From contig NZ_CP092417.1 of NCBI RefSeq assembly GCF_023716865.1, positions 2,272,001 to 2,336,000 on the forward strand: a DNA stretch of 64,000 nucleotides, in the 5' to 3' direction. The DNA comes from Endozoicomonas sp. SCSIO W0465 (GTDB lineage Bacteria; Pseudomonadota; Gammaproteobacteria; Pseudomonadales; Endozoicomonadaceae). How positions within the stretch are numbered: position 1 is the stretch's first letter; each line of letters starts with the position of its first letter. Position numbers and translations under genes: made by a program. Under the pieces are notes generated by a model. The model was not told where the DNA came from and searched no databases. It saw only the letters and a program-made list of their open reading frames with translations. This document shows, piece by piece, positions 25,916-35,212 of this stretch.

Positions 25916-26665
25916 ATGTCAGATCAGCAGAATCATGTCCTGATCGAACAGCAGGATGGTATCCTGACGATCCGCTTCAACCGAAGGGATAAAAAGAATG
26001 CGCTGACCACGGCGATGTACGCTGCCATTCTTGAAGCACTGATTGCCGCTGATCAGGATGATAGTGTCAAGGTTATTCTCTTTGCTGGCCAGCCCGATAT
26101 GTTTACTGCGGGCAATGACCTTAAGGACTTTTTGGCTCAGGACAGTGCTGAAGAGCCAGAAGCCATGAAAATGCTGCGTCAGCTTGCGGTCCAGAAAAAA
26201 CCGATGGTGGCTGCTGCCAGCGGTGTTGCGGTGGGTATTGGCGTGACTTTGCTGCTTCATTGTGACCTGGTTTATGCAGGTGAAAACACCCGGCTGCGTT
26301 TGCCCTTTGTGAATCTGGCAGTAGTGCCGGAAGCGGCTTCAAGTTTGCTGTTGCCAGACATAATGGGGCGACAGCGGGCTTCAGAGTTGCTGATGCTGGG
26401 TGATTTTTTTGATGCCCGGTGTGCCCGTGAATATGGGATTGTCAATGCCGTCATTGCCAATGAAGAAGTGTTTGAGTATGCCCTGGCAAAGGCCAAAGCG
26501 CTGGCAGCAAAACCCCGGGAAGCACTGTTGCTGACCAAGCAGCTAATTACCAGGGCCCGTCGTAGTGATGTTCAACAGCGCATTGATGATGAAGGTATCC
26601 TCTTTGGTGAGCGAATGGTTTCTGAAGAGGCCCGGCAGGTAATGGAAGCCTTTTTCACTGGTTAA
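25916..26665 (+). CDS. Enoyl-CoA hydratase/isomerase (crotonase) family protein
   Basis: A 249-residue crotonase. The oxyanion-hole parts are FTAGNDLKDF (about residues 64-73) and AAASGVAVGIGVTLLLHCDL (about 101-120). The substrate-binding and catalytic helix region is LRLPFVNLAVVPEAASSLLL, with a single Glu near 142. The C-terminus (AREYGIVNAVI, LTKQLITRARRSD) fits. The family hydrates or isomerises acyl-CoA in fatty-acid or amino-acid catabolism; the specific substrate is not determinable. It is monocistronic. Confidence 0.88.
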   Translation: MSDQQNHVLIEQQDGILTIRFNRRDKKNALTTAMYAAILEALIAADQDDSVKVILFAGQPDMFTAGNDLKDFLAQDSAEEPEAMKMLRQLAVQKKPMVAAASGVAVGIGVTLLLHCDLVYAGENTRLRLPFVNLAVVPEAASSLLLPDIMGRQRASELLMLGDFFDARCAREYGIVNAVIANEEVFEYALAKAKALAAKPREALLLTKQLITRARRSDVQQRIDDEGILFGERMVSEEARQVMEAFFTG

Positions 26666-26676
26666 TCCTGCCAGGG

Positions 26677-26726
26677 CTTGCTGAGACTTGCTGAGACTTG
26701 CTGAGACTTGCTGAGACTTGCTGAGA
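26677..26726. repeat. Five tandem copies of a 10-bp unit
   Basis: CTTGCTGAGA is repeated exactly five times just after the crotonase stop codon. No hairpin or coding role is apparent. It is a short variable-number tandem repeat candidate. Confidence 0.9.
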
Positions 26727-26834
26727 AAAGTTTCAACCGGTGAAAAATCGATCAACCCGTTCAAAATGAACTAATCGACAAATGGCTTCTCTAAGTTATG
26801 TTGTGTTCAATACTGTTTCGGGAGCCTCAGCGTT

Positions 26835-27410
26835 TTGCCTGTTGACCTAGCTATTCAGCCCATGACAGCCCTGGAAAAGGCTGTTCTGGCGGATGAGACT
26901 TTTTTAAGGCCATACATCGGGAAATTTCAATCCCGTTATGTGACTGACGGTTTGTTGCGTTCTGTTTTGCAGCTTCCTGATGCCATTCGGGATCCACTGC
27001 TGCCTCCTTTACCTTTATTAAAGTTAGAGCAACGGCACTCTGTTGGGCGAATAACTTATATCGATCATTACACGAAACATTTGTTGCCTATCGATCGAGT
27101 AATGTCCTCAGTGCTGGACCAAAAAAATAAATCTGAATTAAGATTTCATCTTAAACCGATAATGGCAGGCAAGCCTGGTTTAGCAATACCGGAAGACAGA
27201 GAAACGTTGGAAAATATTGATGTTACGTCAGTGGTCGTTGTACTTGATTCAAGCGTCACCCGTGCCAATGAAAAAGACGTTAAATGCCTGACCAACCAAC
27301 AACTGAAGGAGGGCAGCTATCTTGGGGTTTATCACCCATATGATGCATCTCACAAGAAGACCAATCTTCACTGCAGGGATGGGCAGCCCATTACCTTATC
27401 ACCCGGCGAA
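26835..27410 (+). pseudogene. YopJ-like candidate effector, N-terminal fragment
   Basis: First of three fragments of one gene. Removing two IS1595 elements with one copy each of CCCGGCGAA and GCTAATCTG joins 26835-27410, 28529-29455 and 30574-32397 into 1,108 uninterrupted codons. The frame begins at TTG 26835 (GGAG about ten bases upstream) or ATG 26862; no ATG lies further upstream before a stop at 26772. The fragment (TALEKAVLADETFLRPYIGK, VVVVLDSSVTRANEKDV, YLGVYHPYDASHKKTNL) has no recognised domain and no signal peptide. Confidence 0.75.
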
Positions 27411-28519
27411 GGCTAAGTTACCGTTAATGGTTGAATCAGCTAAACTCCCATAAAATCTACGTTGTAGGGGAGTGATATGCAATCTGAACTCTTCCAGAAT
27501 TTTATTGATTCCATTTCAACATTAACCAGTGAACAGCGAGACATTCTTAACAACTCGCTCCTTAGTACTCAAATAGAGGTTACCGAGGTAGTAGAAACCA
27601 CTGACTCTGAACCTGTTTACAGTGAATCTATACCCAATAACGATAATGCAACACCTGACGTAGAAAAGAGCATACTTGCCCAATTTGCCGAAAACCCCAG
27701 GTGCCCCAAATGCAAAAGCCATAGCGTTGGTCGCTGGGGCATACGAAATGGCCGACAGCGCTACCACTGCAAGACTTGCGACTCAACGTTTAACGCCTTT
27801 AGTGGAACGCCTTTGGCAAGGCTCAGGCACCCTGAAAAATGGAACAAGTACCTCGCAGGTATGACTCACTCTATGGTCTTGCGACCAGCTGCTGCTGAGA
27901 ATGCCATTGACTTGAAAACTGCGTTCCGCTGGCGTCACCGCTTTCTTGAAGTGATTAATAATGATCAAGCAGAAGAGCTTTGTGGCATTACTGAGCTTGA
28001 TGAAACATTTTTCCGTGAATCCTTCAAAGGGCAAAGAGAAGGCCTTCCACGGCCAACCCGAAAGCGGGGTAATGATCCCAACAAAGCCCGAAAAGTCCCG
28101 GTAATGGTGGCTCGGGACCGTAATCGAAATACCGTTGACGGTGTATTAGAAAACGAAAGTGCTAATGAATTGTGCAGGCATTTAAATGGCCGCATATCGA
28201 TACAGGCCACGGTCTGTGCGGATGCACACCTCGCTCACGAAAAACTTGCTGACAAGCTTGGATTTGTCTTCAAGGAGCTGGTGACATCAGCAGGTCAACA
28301 TGTTGTTGAAGGCATCTACCACATCCAGACTGTAAATTCTTATCACAGTCATTTAAAACGCTGGATTGGCGGCGTATTCCAAGGGGTTGCAACTCGTTAC
28401 CTTCCCCATTATCTGGCCTGGAGGCGAGAACTGACGGCAGCAAAAAAATTAACTGTTGGCCGGTTGATCAGCAGAATTACTGAACATTGGTGCTTCCAAC
28501 CATTAACGGTAACTTAGCC
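27411..28519 (+). mobile_element. IS1595-family element (ISPna2-like), copy 1 (1,109 bp)
   Basis: Terminal repeats GGCTAAGTTACCGTTAATGG (27411) and CCATTAACGGTAACTTAGCC (ending 28519) are perfect. A 9-bp target duplication CCCGGCGAA lies at 27402-27410 and 28520-28528. The same element lies in opposite orientation at 29456-30564. Confidence 0.93.
27477..28517 (+). CDS. IS1595-family transposase (copy 1)
   Basis: A 346-residue transposase with an N-terminal low-complexity head, a zinc ribbon (CPKCKSHSVGRWGIRNGRQR then YHCKTCDSTF) and an ISXO2-type catalytic core: ITELDETFFRESFKGQ, TVCADAHLAHEKLA, and HIQTVNSYHSHLKRWIGG. The frame reaches into the right inverted repeat. Residues match copy 2 throughout. 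It is intact and presumably active. Confidence 0.93.
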   Translation: MQSELFQNFIDSISTLTSEQRDILNNSLLSTQIEVTEVVETTDSEPVYSESIPNNDNATPDVEKSILAQFAENPRCPKCKSHSVGRWGIRNGRQRYHCKTCDSTFNAFSGTPLARLRHPEKWNKYLAGMTHSMVLRPAAAENAIDLKTAFRWRHRFLEVINNDQAEELCGITELDETFFRESFKGQREGLPRPTRKRGNDPNKARKVPVMVARDRNRNTVDGVLENESANELCRHLNGRISIQATVCADAHLAHEKLADKLGFVFKELVTSAGQHVVEGIYHIQTVNSYHSHLKRWIGGVFQGVATRYLPHYLAWRRELTAAKKLTVGRLISRITEHWCFQPLTVT

Positions 28520-29455
28520 CCCGGCGAAGGTGTGGTGTTGGAGTATAAGATATTAGATAAGAGGTTGCCCTACTGGGATAAAGTGGCTGGTTATCATCAT
28601 GAAGATCGAATGGTTCAAATGAACCCTCTGCTTCAGGAGCGACTGGATTCAAACCATGGAACGATCAGTAATGGGGAGTATCATCTGCCGGTTAGAGCGA
28701 TTCAGGATCTCTCTGTGCTGAAAAGAAAATCCGGAACCCGCCCAGCTGTTTATTATTGTGGCCGTGTCAATGATAAAAGCGCATTAAAATCGTTAAAACA
28801 ATATGTCTCTGGCATGGTTGTCAATGGAAGAGGTAAGGCTGCATTCAGTTTACTGGTTGTGAATGTTTCAATTTCACATATGATTGCTGTCAGATTTATT
28901 CAGGCAGGGCGAATAATGGTTGTCTATTTGCATGAAACGATTGATTCAGGATGCCCTGAGGCCACGGAGACAAGAAATTTTATCATTAATGGCATATCTT
29001 CTGGTGTTGAAAAAAATAGCCAAGATACAAGCCTGCATTTTTTGACCACGCCGACTTCCGAGTATCTGCAGACAGATTATCACAGCTGCTCAATAACGGC
29101 ATTTAAAGTATTATTGGCTTTTGATAAAGTGCGCAACGGACTTGATCCTTTTTTTATACAACTGGTGAGGGATGGTTATACAAATCAAGTACTGGTTGAT
29201 TATCAGGCTTTTGAAACAGAAGGCCTGGTTAAGCAAGCTAAAAAAGGCAAGATGCTTCTGAAAAATATAAAGCTGGGGACTGTACCATTAACATCATTGC
29301 CTGCTGTTCTGCTGAAGTTCTATCAAGGATGTCAGGATGATCTTTCTGATGGCCAAAAAAAAACGCTGGTGAGTTATGCCAAAAATTTAACGCTGGAGCA
29401 ATATTACCAACGGTATGCTTTTCTGGATAAGGATACGGATACCACTGCTAATCTG
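28520..29455 (+). pseudogene. YopJ-like candidate effector, central catalytic-like fragment
   Basis: This fragment holds the pattern that suggests a YopJ-family Ser/Thr acetyltransferase (clan CE fold). A His lies in VVNVSISHMIAVRF (28877-28879), a Glu in MVVYLHETID (28934-28936), and a Cys in YLQTDYHSCSITAFKVLL (29087-29089), comparable with the QxSxxxCxxFSL motif in YopJ. The order and spacing His-Glu-Cys are right but overall similarity is low, so this is an inference. YopJ enzymes acetylate host kinases after type III secretion. The stretch lies between two inverted identical IS copies and could be flipped by recombination. Confidence 0.55.
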
Positions 29456-30564
29456 GGCTAAGTTACCGTTAATGGTTGGAAGCACCAATGTTCAGTAATT
29501 CTGCTGATCAACCGGCCAACAGTTAATTTTTTTGCTGCCGTCAGTTCTCGCCTCCAGGCCAGATAATGGGGAAGGTAACGAGTTGCAACCCCTTGGAATA
29601 CGCCGCCAATCCAGCGTTTTAAATGACTGTGATAAGAATTTACAGTCTGGATGTGGTAGATGCCTTCAACAACATGTTGACCTGCTGATGTCACCAGCTC
29701 CTTGAAGACAAATCCAAGCTTGTCAGCAAGTTTTTCGTGAGCGAGGTGTGCATCCGCACAGACCGTGGCCTGTATCGATATGCGGCCATTTAAATGCCTG
29801 CACAATTCATTAGCACTTTCGTTTTCTAATACACCGTCAACGGTATTTCGATTACGGTCCCGAGCCACCATTACCGGGACTTTTCGGGCTTTGTTGGGAT
29901 CATTACCCCGCTTTCGGGTTGGCCGTGGAAGGCCTTCTCTTTGCCCTTTGAAGGATTCACGGAAAAATGTTTCATCAAGCTCAGTAATGCCACAAAGCTC
30001 TTCTGCTTGATCATTATTAATCACTTCAAGAAAGCGGTGACGCCAGCGGAACGCAGTTTTCAAGTCAATGGCATTCTCAGCAGCAGCTGGTCGCAAGACC
30101 ATAGAGTGAGTCATACCTGCGAGGTACTTGTTCCATTTTTCAGGGTGCCTGAGCCTTGCCAAAGGCGTTCCACTAAAGGCGTTAAACGTTGAGTCGCAAG
30201 TCTTGCAGTGGTAGCGCTGTCGGCCATTTCGTATGCCCCAGCGACCAACGCTATGGCTTTTGCATTTGGGGCACCTGGGGTTTTCGGCAAATTGGGCAAG
30301 TATGCTCTTTTCTACGTCAGGTGTTGCATTATCGTTATTGGGTATAGATTCACTGTAAACAGGTTCAGAGTCAGTGGTTTCTACTACCTCGGTAACCTCT
30401 ATTTGAGTACTAAGGAGCGAGTTGTTAAGAATGTCTCGCTGTTCACTGGTTAATGTTGAAATGGAATCAATAAAATTCTGGAAGAGTTCAGATTGCATAT
30501 CACTCCCCTACAACGTAGATTTTATGGGAGTTTAGCTGATTCAACCATTAACGGTAACTTAGCC
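29456..30564 (-). mobile_element. IS1595-family element (ISPna2-like), copy 2, inverted (1,109 bp)
   Basis: The same perfect terminal repeats as copy 1, in the reverse direction. A 9-bp target duplication GCTAATCTG lies at 29447-29455 and 30565-30573. Each copy has its own target duplication, so they arose by two independent insertions into the same gene. Confidence 0.93.
29458..30498 (-). CDS. IS1595-family transposase (copy 2)
   Basis: 346 residues with the same predicted sequence as copy 1, on the opposite strand, with the zinc ribbon and ISXO2-type catalytic motifs (ITELDETFFRES, VCADAHLAHEKL, NSYHSHLKRW). It is intact. Confidence 0.93.
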   Translation of the reverse strand: MQSELFQNFIDSISTLTSEQRDILNNSLLSTQIEVTEVVETTDSEPVYSESIPNNDNATPDVEKSILAQFAENPRCPKCKSHSVGRWGIRNGRQRYHCKTCDSTFNAFSGTPLARLRHPEKWNKYLAGMTHSMVLRPAAAENAIDLKTAFRWRHRFLEVINNDQAEELCGITELDETFFRESFKGQREGLPRPTRKRGNDPNKARKVPVMVARDRNRNTVDGVLENESANELCRHLNGRISIQATVCADAHLAHEKLADKLGFVFKELVTSAGQHVVEGIYHIQTVNSYHSHLKRWIGGVFQGVATRYLPHYLAWRRELTAAKKLTVGRLISRITEHWCFQPLTVT

Positions 30565-30573
30565 GCTAATCTG

Positions 30574-32397
30574 GCATCCTTCTATAAAAATAGTAAAGCT
30601 TTTGCCTTATGGAAGGATATGATCAGAAATTTTACACCATTGTTTATCCGGATTTTAGAGTTTGATTTTGATAAAACTACCAAGGGTTCAGTGAATCGCT
30701 GGTTAGATAACTCGATGCATTTAGCTATCAAAATTAATGATAATGATTTGGCAATGTTAAAGCTATACAAAAGCTTTGTTACTATGGAGGCGGAGTTAGA
30801 TTCATATTCTGAGGATGCCTTGTTAATGTGGTGGAATCAAAGTAATGAGTTATTGCTTTGGCTGAAGGGAATAAGTCAAAATGCTTTGACTACCGATGTG
30901 AATCGACTGCTGTGGTGCTGGTGTCAGTTTTTAAATAATAACCTAAATTCTGATTCTGAGGTGGAAAGGCTGTGGGTTCGGCGGGATGTTGGCTATGTGA
31001 TTGAACGGCTTGACGCCCGGTTGGAATTATTGCGAAAAACCGGGCGGTCTGACTTTCCCTTTCACGTTGGTGAAAGCATCTACAGAGAACCAAACAGCTT
31101 GCCTGTAGCTTCGTTTGTGGGAAAGCAGAATTATAGAGGTACTCAATATTTCTATATCAAGACTGAAATTAAACAGTCTTTGACTGATCCCGGACGAATT
31201 AACAGGATTGTCATGACTTTTCCAAAACCCTTACTGTTAACAGCTGCTGAAAATGAAAGTGCTTTCAAGGATGCAGAAGTGGTTCATAGTGGTAGAACTC
31301 AGGGGTTGCACCCCCTAAAAAGAGAGCGAACTGAATTGAAAAACGATTTATTGGCCCCTTCGATAAAGAAACAACGATTATTGCCAAATATTCATGCTGA
31401 GCGTCAGTCTTTCAATGCGGTCCTTGAGAAATCGTCAGAGCCCAATCAAGTTAAGGGAAATATTAGTTATTTTGTACCAAAGTTGCCAAATAGGCCAAAT
31501 AGAGTGTTGCCGTCTGGTGATTCTGTAGTATCCGATATCGTTGGGCAGGCAAAATCAATAAGAAGAATTATTGAAAAAGATGAATGCAGGGTTGCATTCG
31601 AGTTGCTTTCCATGGCAGTCAAGGGTACATGGATACTGGATTTAACAGGCAACATGAAAGCTGGTTATAAACTAAAGATTATCAAAGAAGCAATCCAGAA
31701 AATCTGTGAGATTTCCAGAAGTAGAAATGACTTTGATCAGTACAAGAAGCGCAGGAATATTTTGGGTCTTCCTGGTCTGACTGAAACCCAAAAGGCAGTC
31801 CTGAAGATTTCTTTGGGGCTTGATTATCTTTTTCAATTGTTATGCGCTGCTGGTGAGCAGGCTGTTAATGAACCTCTGGCTATTGTCACCGCAGCAAGAA
31901 TTTTTATTATCAAGAATACTGAAAAAATGGATAGTAGGGTTGTGAATGGAGGTAGTTGTGACTTAAGGCCAGGAGAGTTTCCCACACTGCCTGAAATGCC
32001 GGGTGATTCTGGGTTGCCTGAAAGTCAGAGTATCGAAAAAAGGGTGTGTGAAACGAGAAAAGAGTACAGGGCTGTTCGATATTTAATGGCTTGTGAAAGA
32101 ATTAATACAACTTTTTTTTCTGGAACCGTACATGGGAAAATCAAGTTGCTTAAGTTGTTGATCGATAAAGTCTGTTCTCTTTCTGGTACTGAAAATGGGT
32201 TAAAAAATTTTCTGGACAGACAAATGTTTTCAAAAAGTATTAATTCATATCAAAAGCAATGGATGCAAACTGCGGCTATGCATGCATACTTATCATCGAT
32301 ATTACCAGAGCATCGTTCTGATAAATCAATGACTGCAGTTATGCTAGTTGCTGAAAGGTATCTTAAGGAGCAGGCTGAGAATAGTGCTGGCAATTAG
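30574..32397 (+). pseudogene. YopJ-like candidate effector, C-terminal fragment
   Basis: This is the longest fragment, continuing ASFYKNSKAFALWKDMIRNF in frame with the central part. It is mostly alpha-helical by composition, includes a basic stretch (LKRERTELKNDLLAPSIKKQ) that could resemble a nuclear-localisation-like motif, and ends LVAERYLKEQAENSAGN. No catalytic motif was found. Base composition is AT-richer than the core genes after 45 kb. An isolated product could start only from internal codons. Confidence 0.7.
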
Positions 32398-32592
32398 CCT
32401 GCTTTAATCCAATGGCACTGACTTAAGCTCACTTCCTGTGGAGGAAGTAGTTCTCAAAGTGCGCATCTCCTAACAAAATGTTGCCATCCTGCAGATGGAA
32501 GTGCAGTTTCATTAGCAAGGCTTATTCCCCGGTTTCTTTCCCTTCGCAGGCAGCTACAGCAAAATTAAGCAATGCACCACTGCCAAGAGATA

Positions 32593-33882
32593 TTAAAACG
32601 AGGATTTATCATGCCTTATTCGCAGATCCAGAATTGGCAGATGTAATTTTTTTGCTATTTGCTGCATTATCAATAGCCATTTTTCAGAATCAGGATCTTT
32701 TGGTTTTGGTATATAAAGATGATGACCATGACCGAAAAAAATGCCAATAATTTTTGCCTGGCTACGTTTACCCTCATGAACAACATTGGGATAAAAAGCA
32801 ATTTCATTTAAAAATGAGCATTCGCCAATTTCTTCCCGAGTACAACAATGCTTGTCTATTGGTCCAAATGTTTCACGTTTCCGTAACTCTTCTTTACGCT
32901 TATCCACGGCTTTACAGTAAACAGCAAAATGATCAATAGCTTTAACACTCTTATAATTTGGGTAGTTAAATTCTTTTGCTGCTTCATCAAATGTTGCATT
33001 AACTTCAGTGCTGGAAAGTGGATTGGGTGACCGGTAGATGGACCTGAATATCTCTTCATCAGGCATTTTCGGCAGCTCAAAGCCCAACTTGCCCAGCATG
33101 CGAATATTGGCATCATGAGGGGATGCGGCAAAAATATTTTTTGACGGAACTTGATATATATAACCAAAAGGATACCAGAATCCCATTCTGGGTTTGTCTA
33201 CTTCAATGCTGGCACATGAAGCAGAAATCGTTGGTCGGTTAAGTGCCAGATAATACGAGGATCGTAATATATCTGACGGAGTCATTGTATCACCGTCCTC
33301 AAAAATAAATTGGCAAAAGGTTAAGTAAGAGTTGTGTCCAACGCCACCGGCGATGATGGTTGTTGGATCATTTTTTTCTTCCTCCCAGCTTGCCACTTGA
33401 TCAAATCGCTCAGCAATAGTGCCAGCGAGATCAAATGGTTGACTGGGAAATGATCGAAAAGGCTCTGTAGTCGGGTTTTCAAGGGAGCCATCGGGCTTTG
33501 AGCGTATTGTCAACGATGCCAGCTCGGGTGGCATGGTCAACATATCAAGGGTAATACCACTGGTAAATGGTGCATCTTCAGGGTTGATGACAAAAGGGCT
33601 GGAAGCCAGTTTATTACCTGCGCCACACTCCGCAAAGGACGCACCATTTTTTGTTATGTTACCGACAGATGGGTCATTAACTGATATTTCTTTTGCCAAT
33701 AAACCTGGCTGATCTTTCTTGTCAAAAGTGTGAACAACAGGCTCGCCAAGTTCATTGCCAGAGACTGAAACGGTAGAAATACTACGACCGATAAGCTTAT
33801 GGGTGGTTTCCGCTTGTACAGGAGGCAATGGGGGGAGATTTTCAGTTTGAGTAGAATCAATCTGTTGTATGCCGATGTTCAT
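32593..33882 (-). CDS. Orphan protein with a faint ADP-ribosyltransferase-like C-terminal region
   Basis: A 429-residue protein with a Pro/Thr/Ser-rich, disordered-looking N-terminus (to about residue 140) and no signal peptide. The C-terminal 250 residues contain FWYPFGYIYQVPSKNIFAAS (about 236-254), which resembles the GYIYEV strand of pertussis-toxin S1-type ADP-ribosyltransferases. Further on, ECSFLNEIAFYPN (354-366) has an ExnE-like placement. The usual catalytic Arg strand and the STS motif are not clear, so the assignment is weak. AAGAGA precedes the ATG at 33882. It is convergent with the YopJ-like gene, and the two may form an effector island. Confidence 0.6.
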   Translation of the reverse strand: MNIGIQQIDSTQTENLPPLPPVQAETTHKLIGRSISTVSVSGNELGEPVVHTFDKKDQPGLLAKEISVNDPSVGNITKNGASFAECGAGNKLASSPFVINPEDAPFTSGITLDMLTMPPELASLTIRSKPDGSLENPTTEPFRSFPSQPFDLAGTIAERFDQVASWEEEKNDPTTIIAGGVGHNSYLTFCQFIFEDGDTMTPSDILRSSYYLALNRPTISASCASIEVDKPRMGFWYPFGYIYQVPSKNIFAASPHDANIRMLGKLGFELPKMPDEEIFRSIYRSPNPLSSTEVNATFDEAAKEFNYPNYKSVKAIDHFAVYCKAVDKRKEELRKRETFGPIDKHCCTREEIGECSFLNEIAFYPNVVHEGKRSQAKIIGIFFGHGHHLYIPKPKDPDSEKWLLIMQQIAKKLHLPILDLRIRHDKSSF

Positions 33883-33947
33883 CTTAATATCTCTTTATTA
33901 ATGATTTAATAATTAAATATAATGTTTTTTTAAGAATCACTAACAAG

Positions 33948-33992
33948 AGCGTACATTCTGGCTAACCGTGAACACTCATTCTGACAGAATCA
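33948..33992. repeat. Relic of an IS21-type terminal repeat
   Basis: ACATTCTGGCTAACCGTGAA then CACTCATTCTG parallels the left end of the IS21 element at 34369 (TATTCTGGTTAACTTGAACA then CCTATTCTG). No second end or transposase remnant is attached. The remaining intergenic stretch 33993-34350 holds only the presumed promoter and leader of the DUF4212 gene and shows nothing else that I recognise. Confidence 0.45.
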
Positions 33993-34350
33993 GATGTGAC
34001 TCCCCTTTGCAGATGGCAGGACGATAAGTCAATATCAATAGAGGTTATTTCCCATCAATAGGGCTTACCTCACAAGTCTCTCTTTCATTCAATAGAACCT
34101 GACCCTGCGTCTTTTTTTGTTGTAATCGCAGTGGTAGCGAAATAGGGCGGCCTGGCTACTCCTCCACGTTTGGTCAGGTGGACGCTGGATGCATTAGGCC
34201 TGAAGTGGGGCGAAAGTAGGTCATATCCCAAAAGCTATTAGCCTAAAGTCTAAGATGCTCCTGTTTACACATTTGTTACTGTGGTATCCGCACACAGTCC
34301 TGAGGGGCTGAAGAGTAGAAAAACAATAATAATTTCAGGAGCCTCTATAC

Positions 34351-34368
34351 ATGTCTACCGATAGTGCG
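34351..34368 (+). pseudogene. 5' remnant of the DUF4212 symporter small-subunit gene
   Basis: CAGGAG, then ATG TCT ACC GAT AGT GC (MSTDSA) starts a gene that IS21 interrupts at 34369. It continues as IWFVVSFGCGILF on the other side (37024). Joining the parts over a shared TGC restores the frame, but relatives have roughly 15-20 residues more before IWFVVS, so a small deletion may accompany the insertion. Confidence 0.65.
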
Positions 34369-34444
34369 TATTCTGGTTAACTTGAACACCTATTCTGTTT
34401 CATTTGAACACCCTGAACTCCTTACACATTGCCCAGTGTGATTT

Positions 34445-35200
34445 TTAGACCAGGTGTTCAACTGCGTCCAATTTTCCAAGCTTTTTGCGCATGGATTCGC
34501 CTTTGAGTTCAATCCGGTGGGCATTGTGCATAAGCCGGTCAAGAATGGCGTCGGCCAGAGTTTCATCACCAATGCTGGCATGCCACTTCCGGGTGGGCAA
34601 TTGACTGGTAACCAACGTGGAACCTTGCTCGTGCCTGTCATCCATGACTTCCAGCAGATCGTTCCTTTGTTGCTGCGTCAGTGGTTCCAGGCCCCAGTCG
34701 TCCAGAATCAGCAAGTCTACTTTTGCCAGTTGTTTCAACTGCCTGCTGTAGCTGCCATCACCGTGGGCAAGGATCAGTTCATCCAGTAGCCTGGACATCC
34801 GATAGTACCGGACACTGTAGCCTTTCAGACAAGCCATGTGCCCAAGGGCGCAGGCCAGGTAGCTCTTACCGGAACCACAAGGTCCGGTGATCAACAGGTT
34901 CCTGTACCGGTCAAGCCAGCCTCCTCCAGACAGGCTGGCCATCTGGTTCTGTTTGAGACCTCTGGGGTGTTCATAGTCAATGTCGTGTATCCGGGCAGCC
35001 AGTTTAAACCGGGCGCTTCTGAGCAGCCGAGCCAGACGTTTATTGTTTCGCTCTGTTTCTTCCTGCTCAGTAAGCAACGACAGTCGTTCTTCAAAGCTAA
35101 GGCTACTGTAGGTGCCCGGCTGGTCCAGCTGTTGATTGAGGGCATCTGCCATTCCGGTCAGTCGCAGTGACCTAAGGCGAGCCAGTGTTTCATTGATCAT
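34445..35200 (-). CDS. istB: IS21 helper ATPase IstB
   Basis: A 251-residue AAA+ ATPase. Walker A is ITGPCGSGKSYLACAL, Walker B is LLILDDWGLEPL, and the sensor-like VTSQLPTRKWH follows. IstB helps the IstA transposase choose and capture target DNA. GGAGG lies six bases before ATG 35200, and the gene follows istA by 12 bases. The frame is full length. Confidence 0.93.
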   Translation of the reverse strand: MINETLARLRSLRLTGMADALNQQLDQPGTYSSLSFEERLSLLTEQEETERNNKRLARLLRSARFKLAARIHDIDYEHPRGLKQNQMASLSGGGWLDRYRNLLITGPCGSGKSYLACALGHMACLKGYSVRYYRMSRLLDELILAHGDGSYSRQLKQLAKVDLLILDDWGLEPLTQQQRNDLLEVMDDRHEQGSTLVTSQLPTRKWHASIGDETLADAILDRLMHNAHRIELKGESMRKKLGKLDAVEHLV

Positions 35201-35212
35201 GTTCGCCTCCGG

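Noticed and set aside
26677..26726. Five 10-bp repeats as a CRISPR or origin
   Set aside because: The units are directly adjacent with no spacers and no nearby replication gene or DnaA-box cluster.
32478..32750. A 90-codon plus-strand frame over the end of the ART-like gene
   Set aside because: It overlaps a longer, better-supported gene on the minus strand and has no family features.
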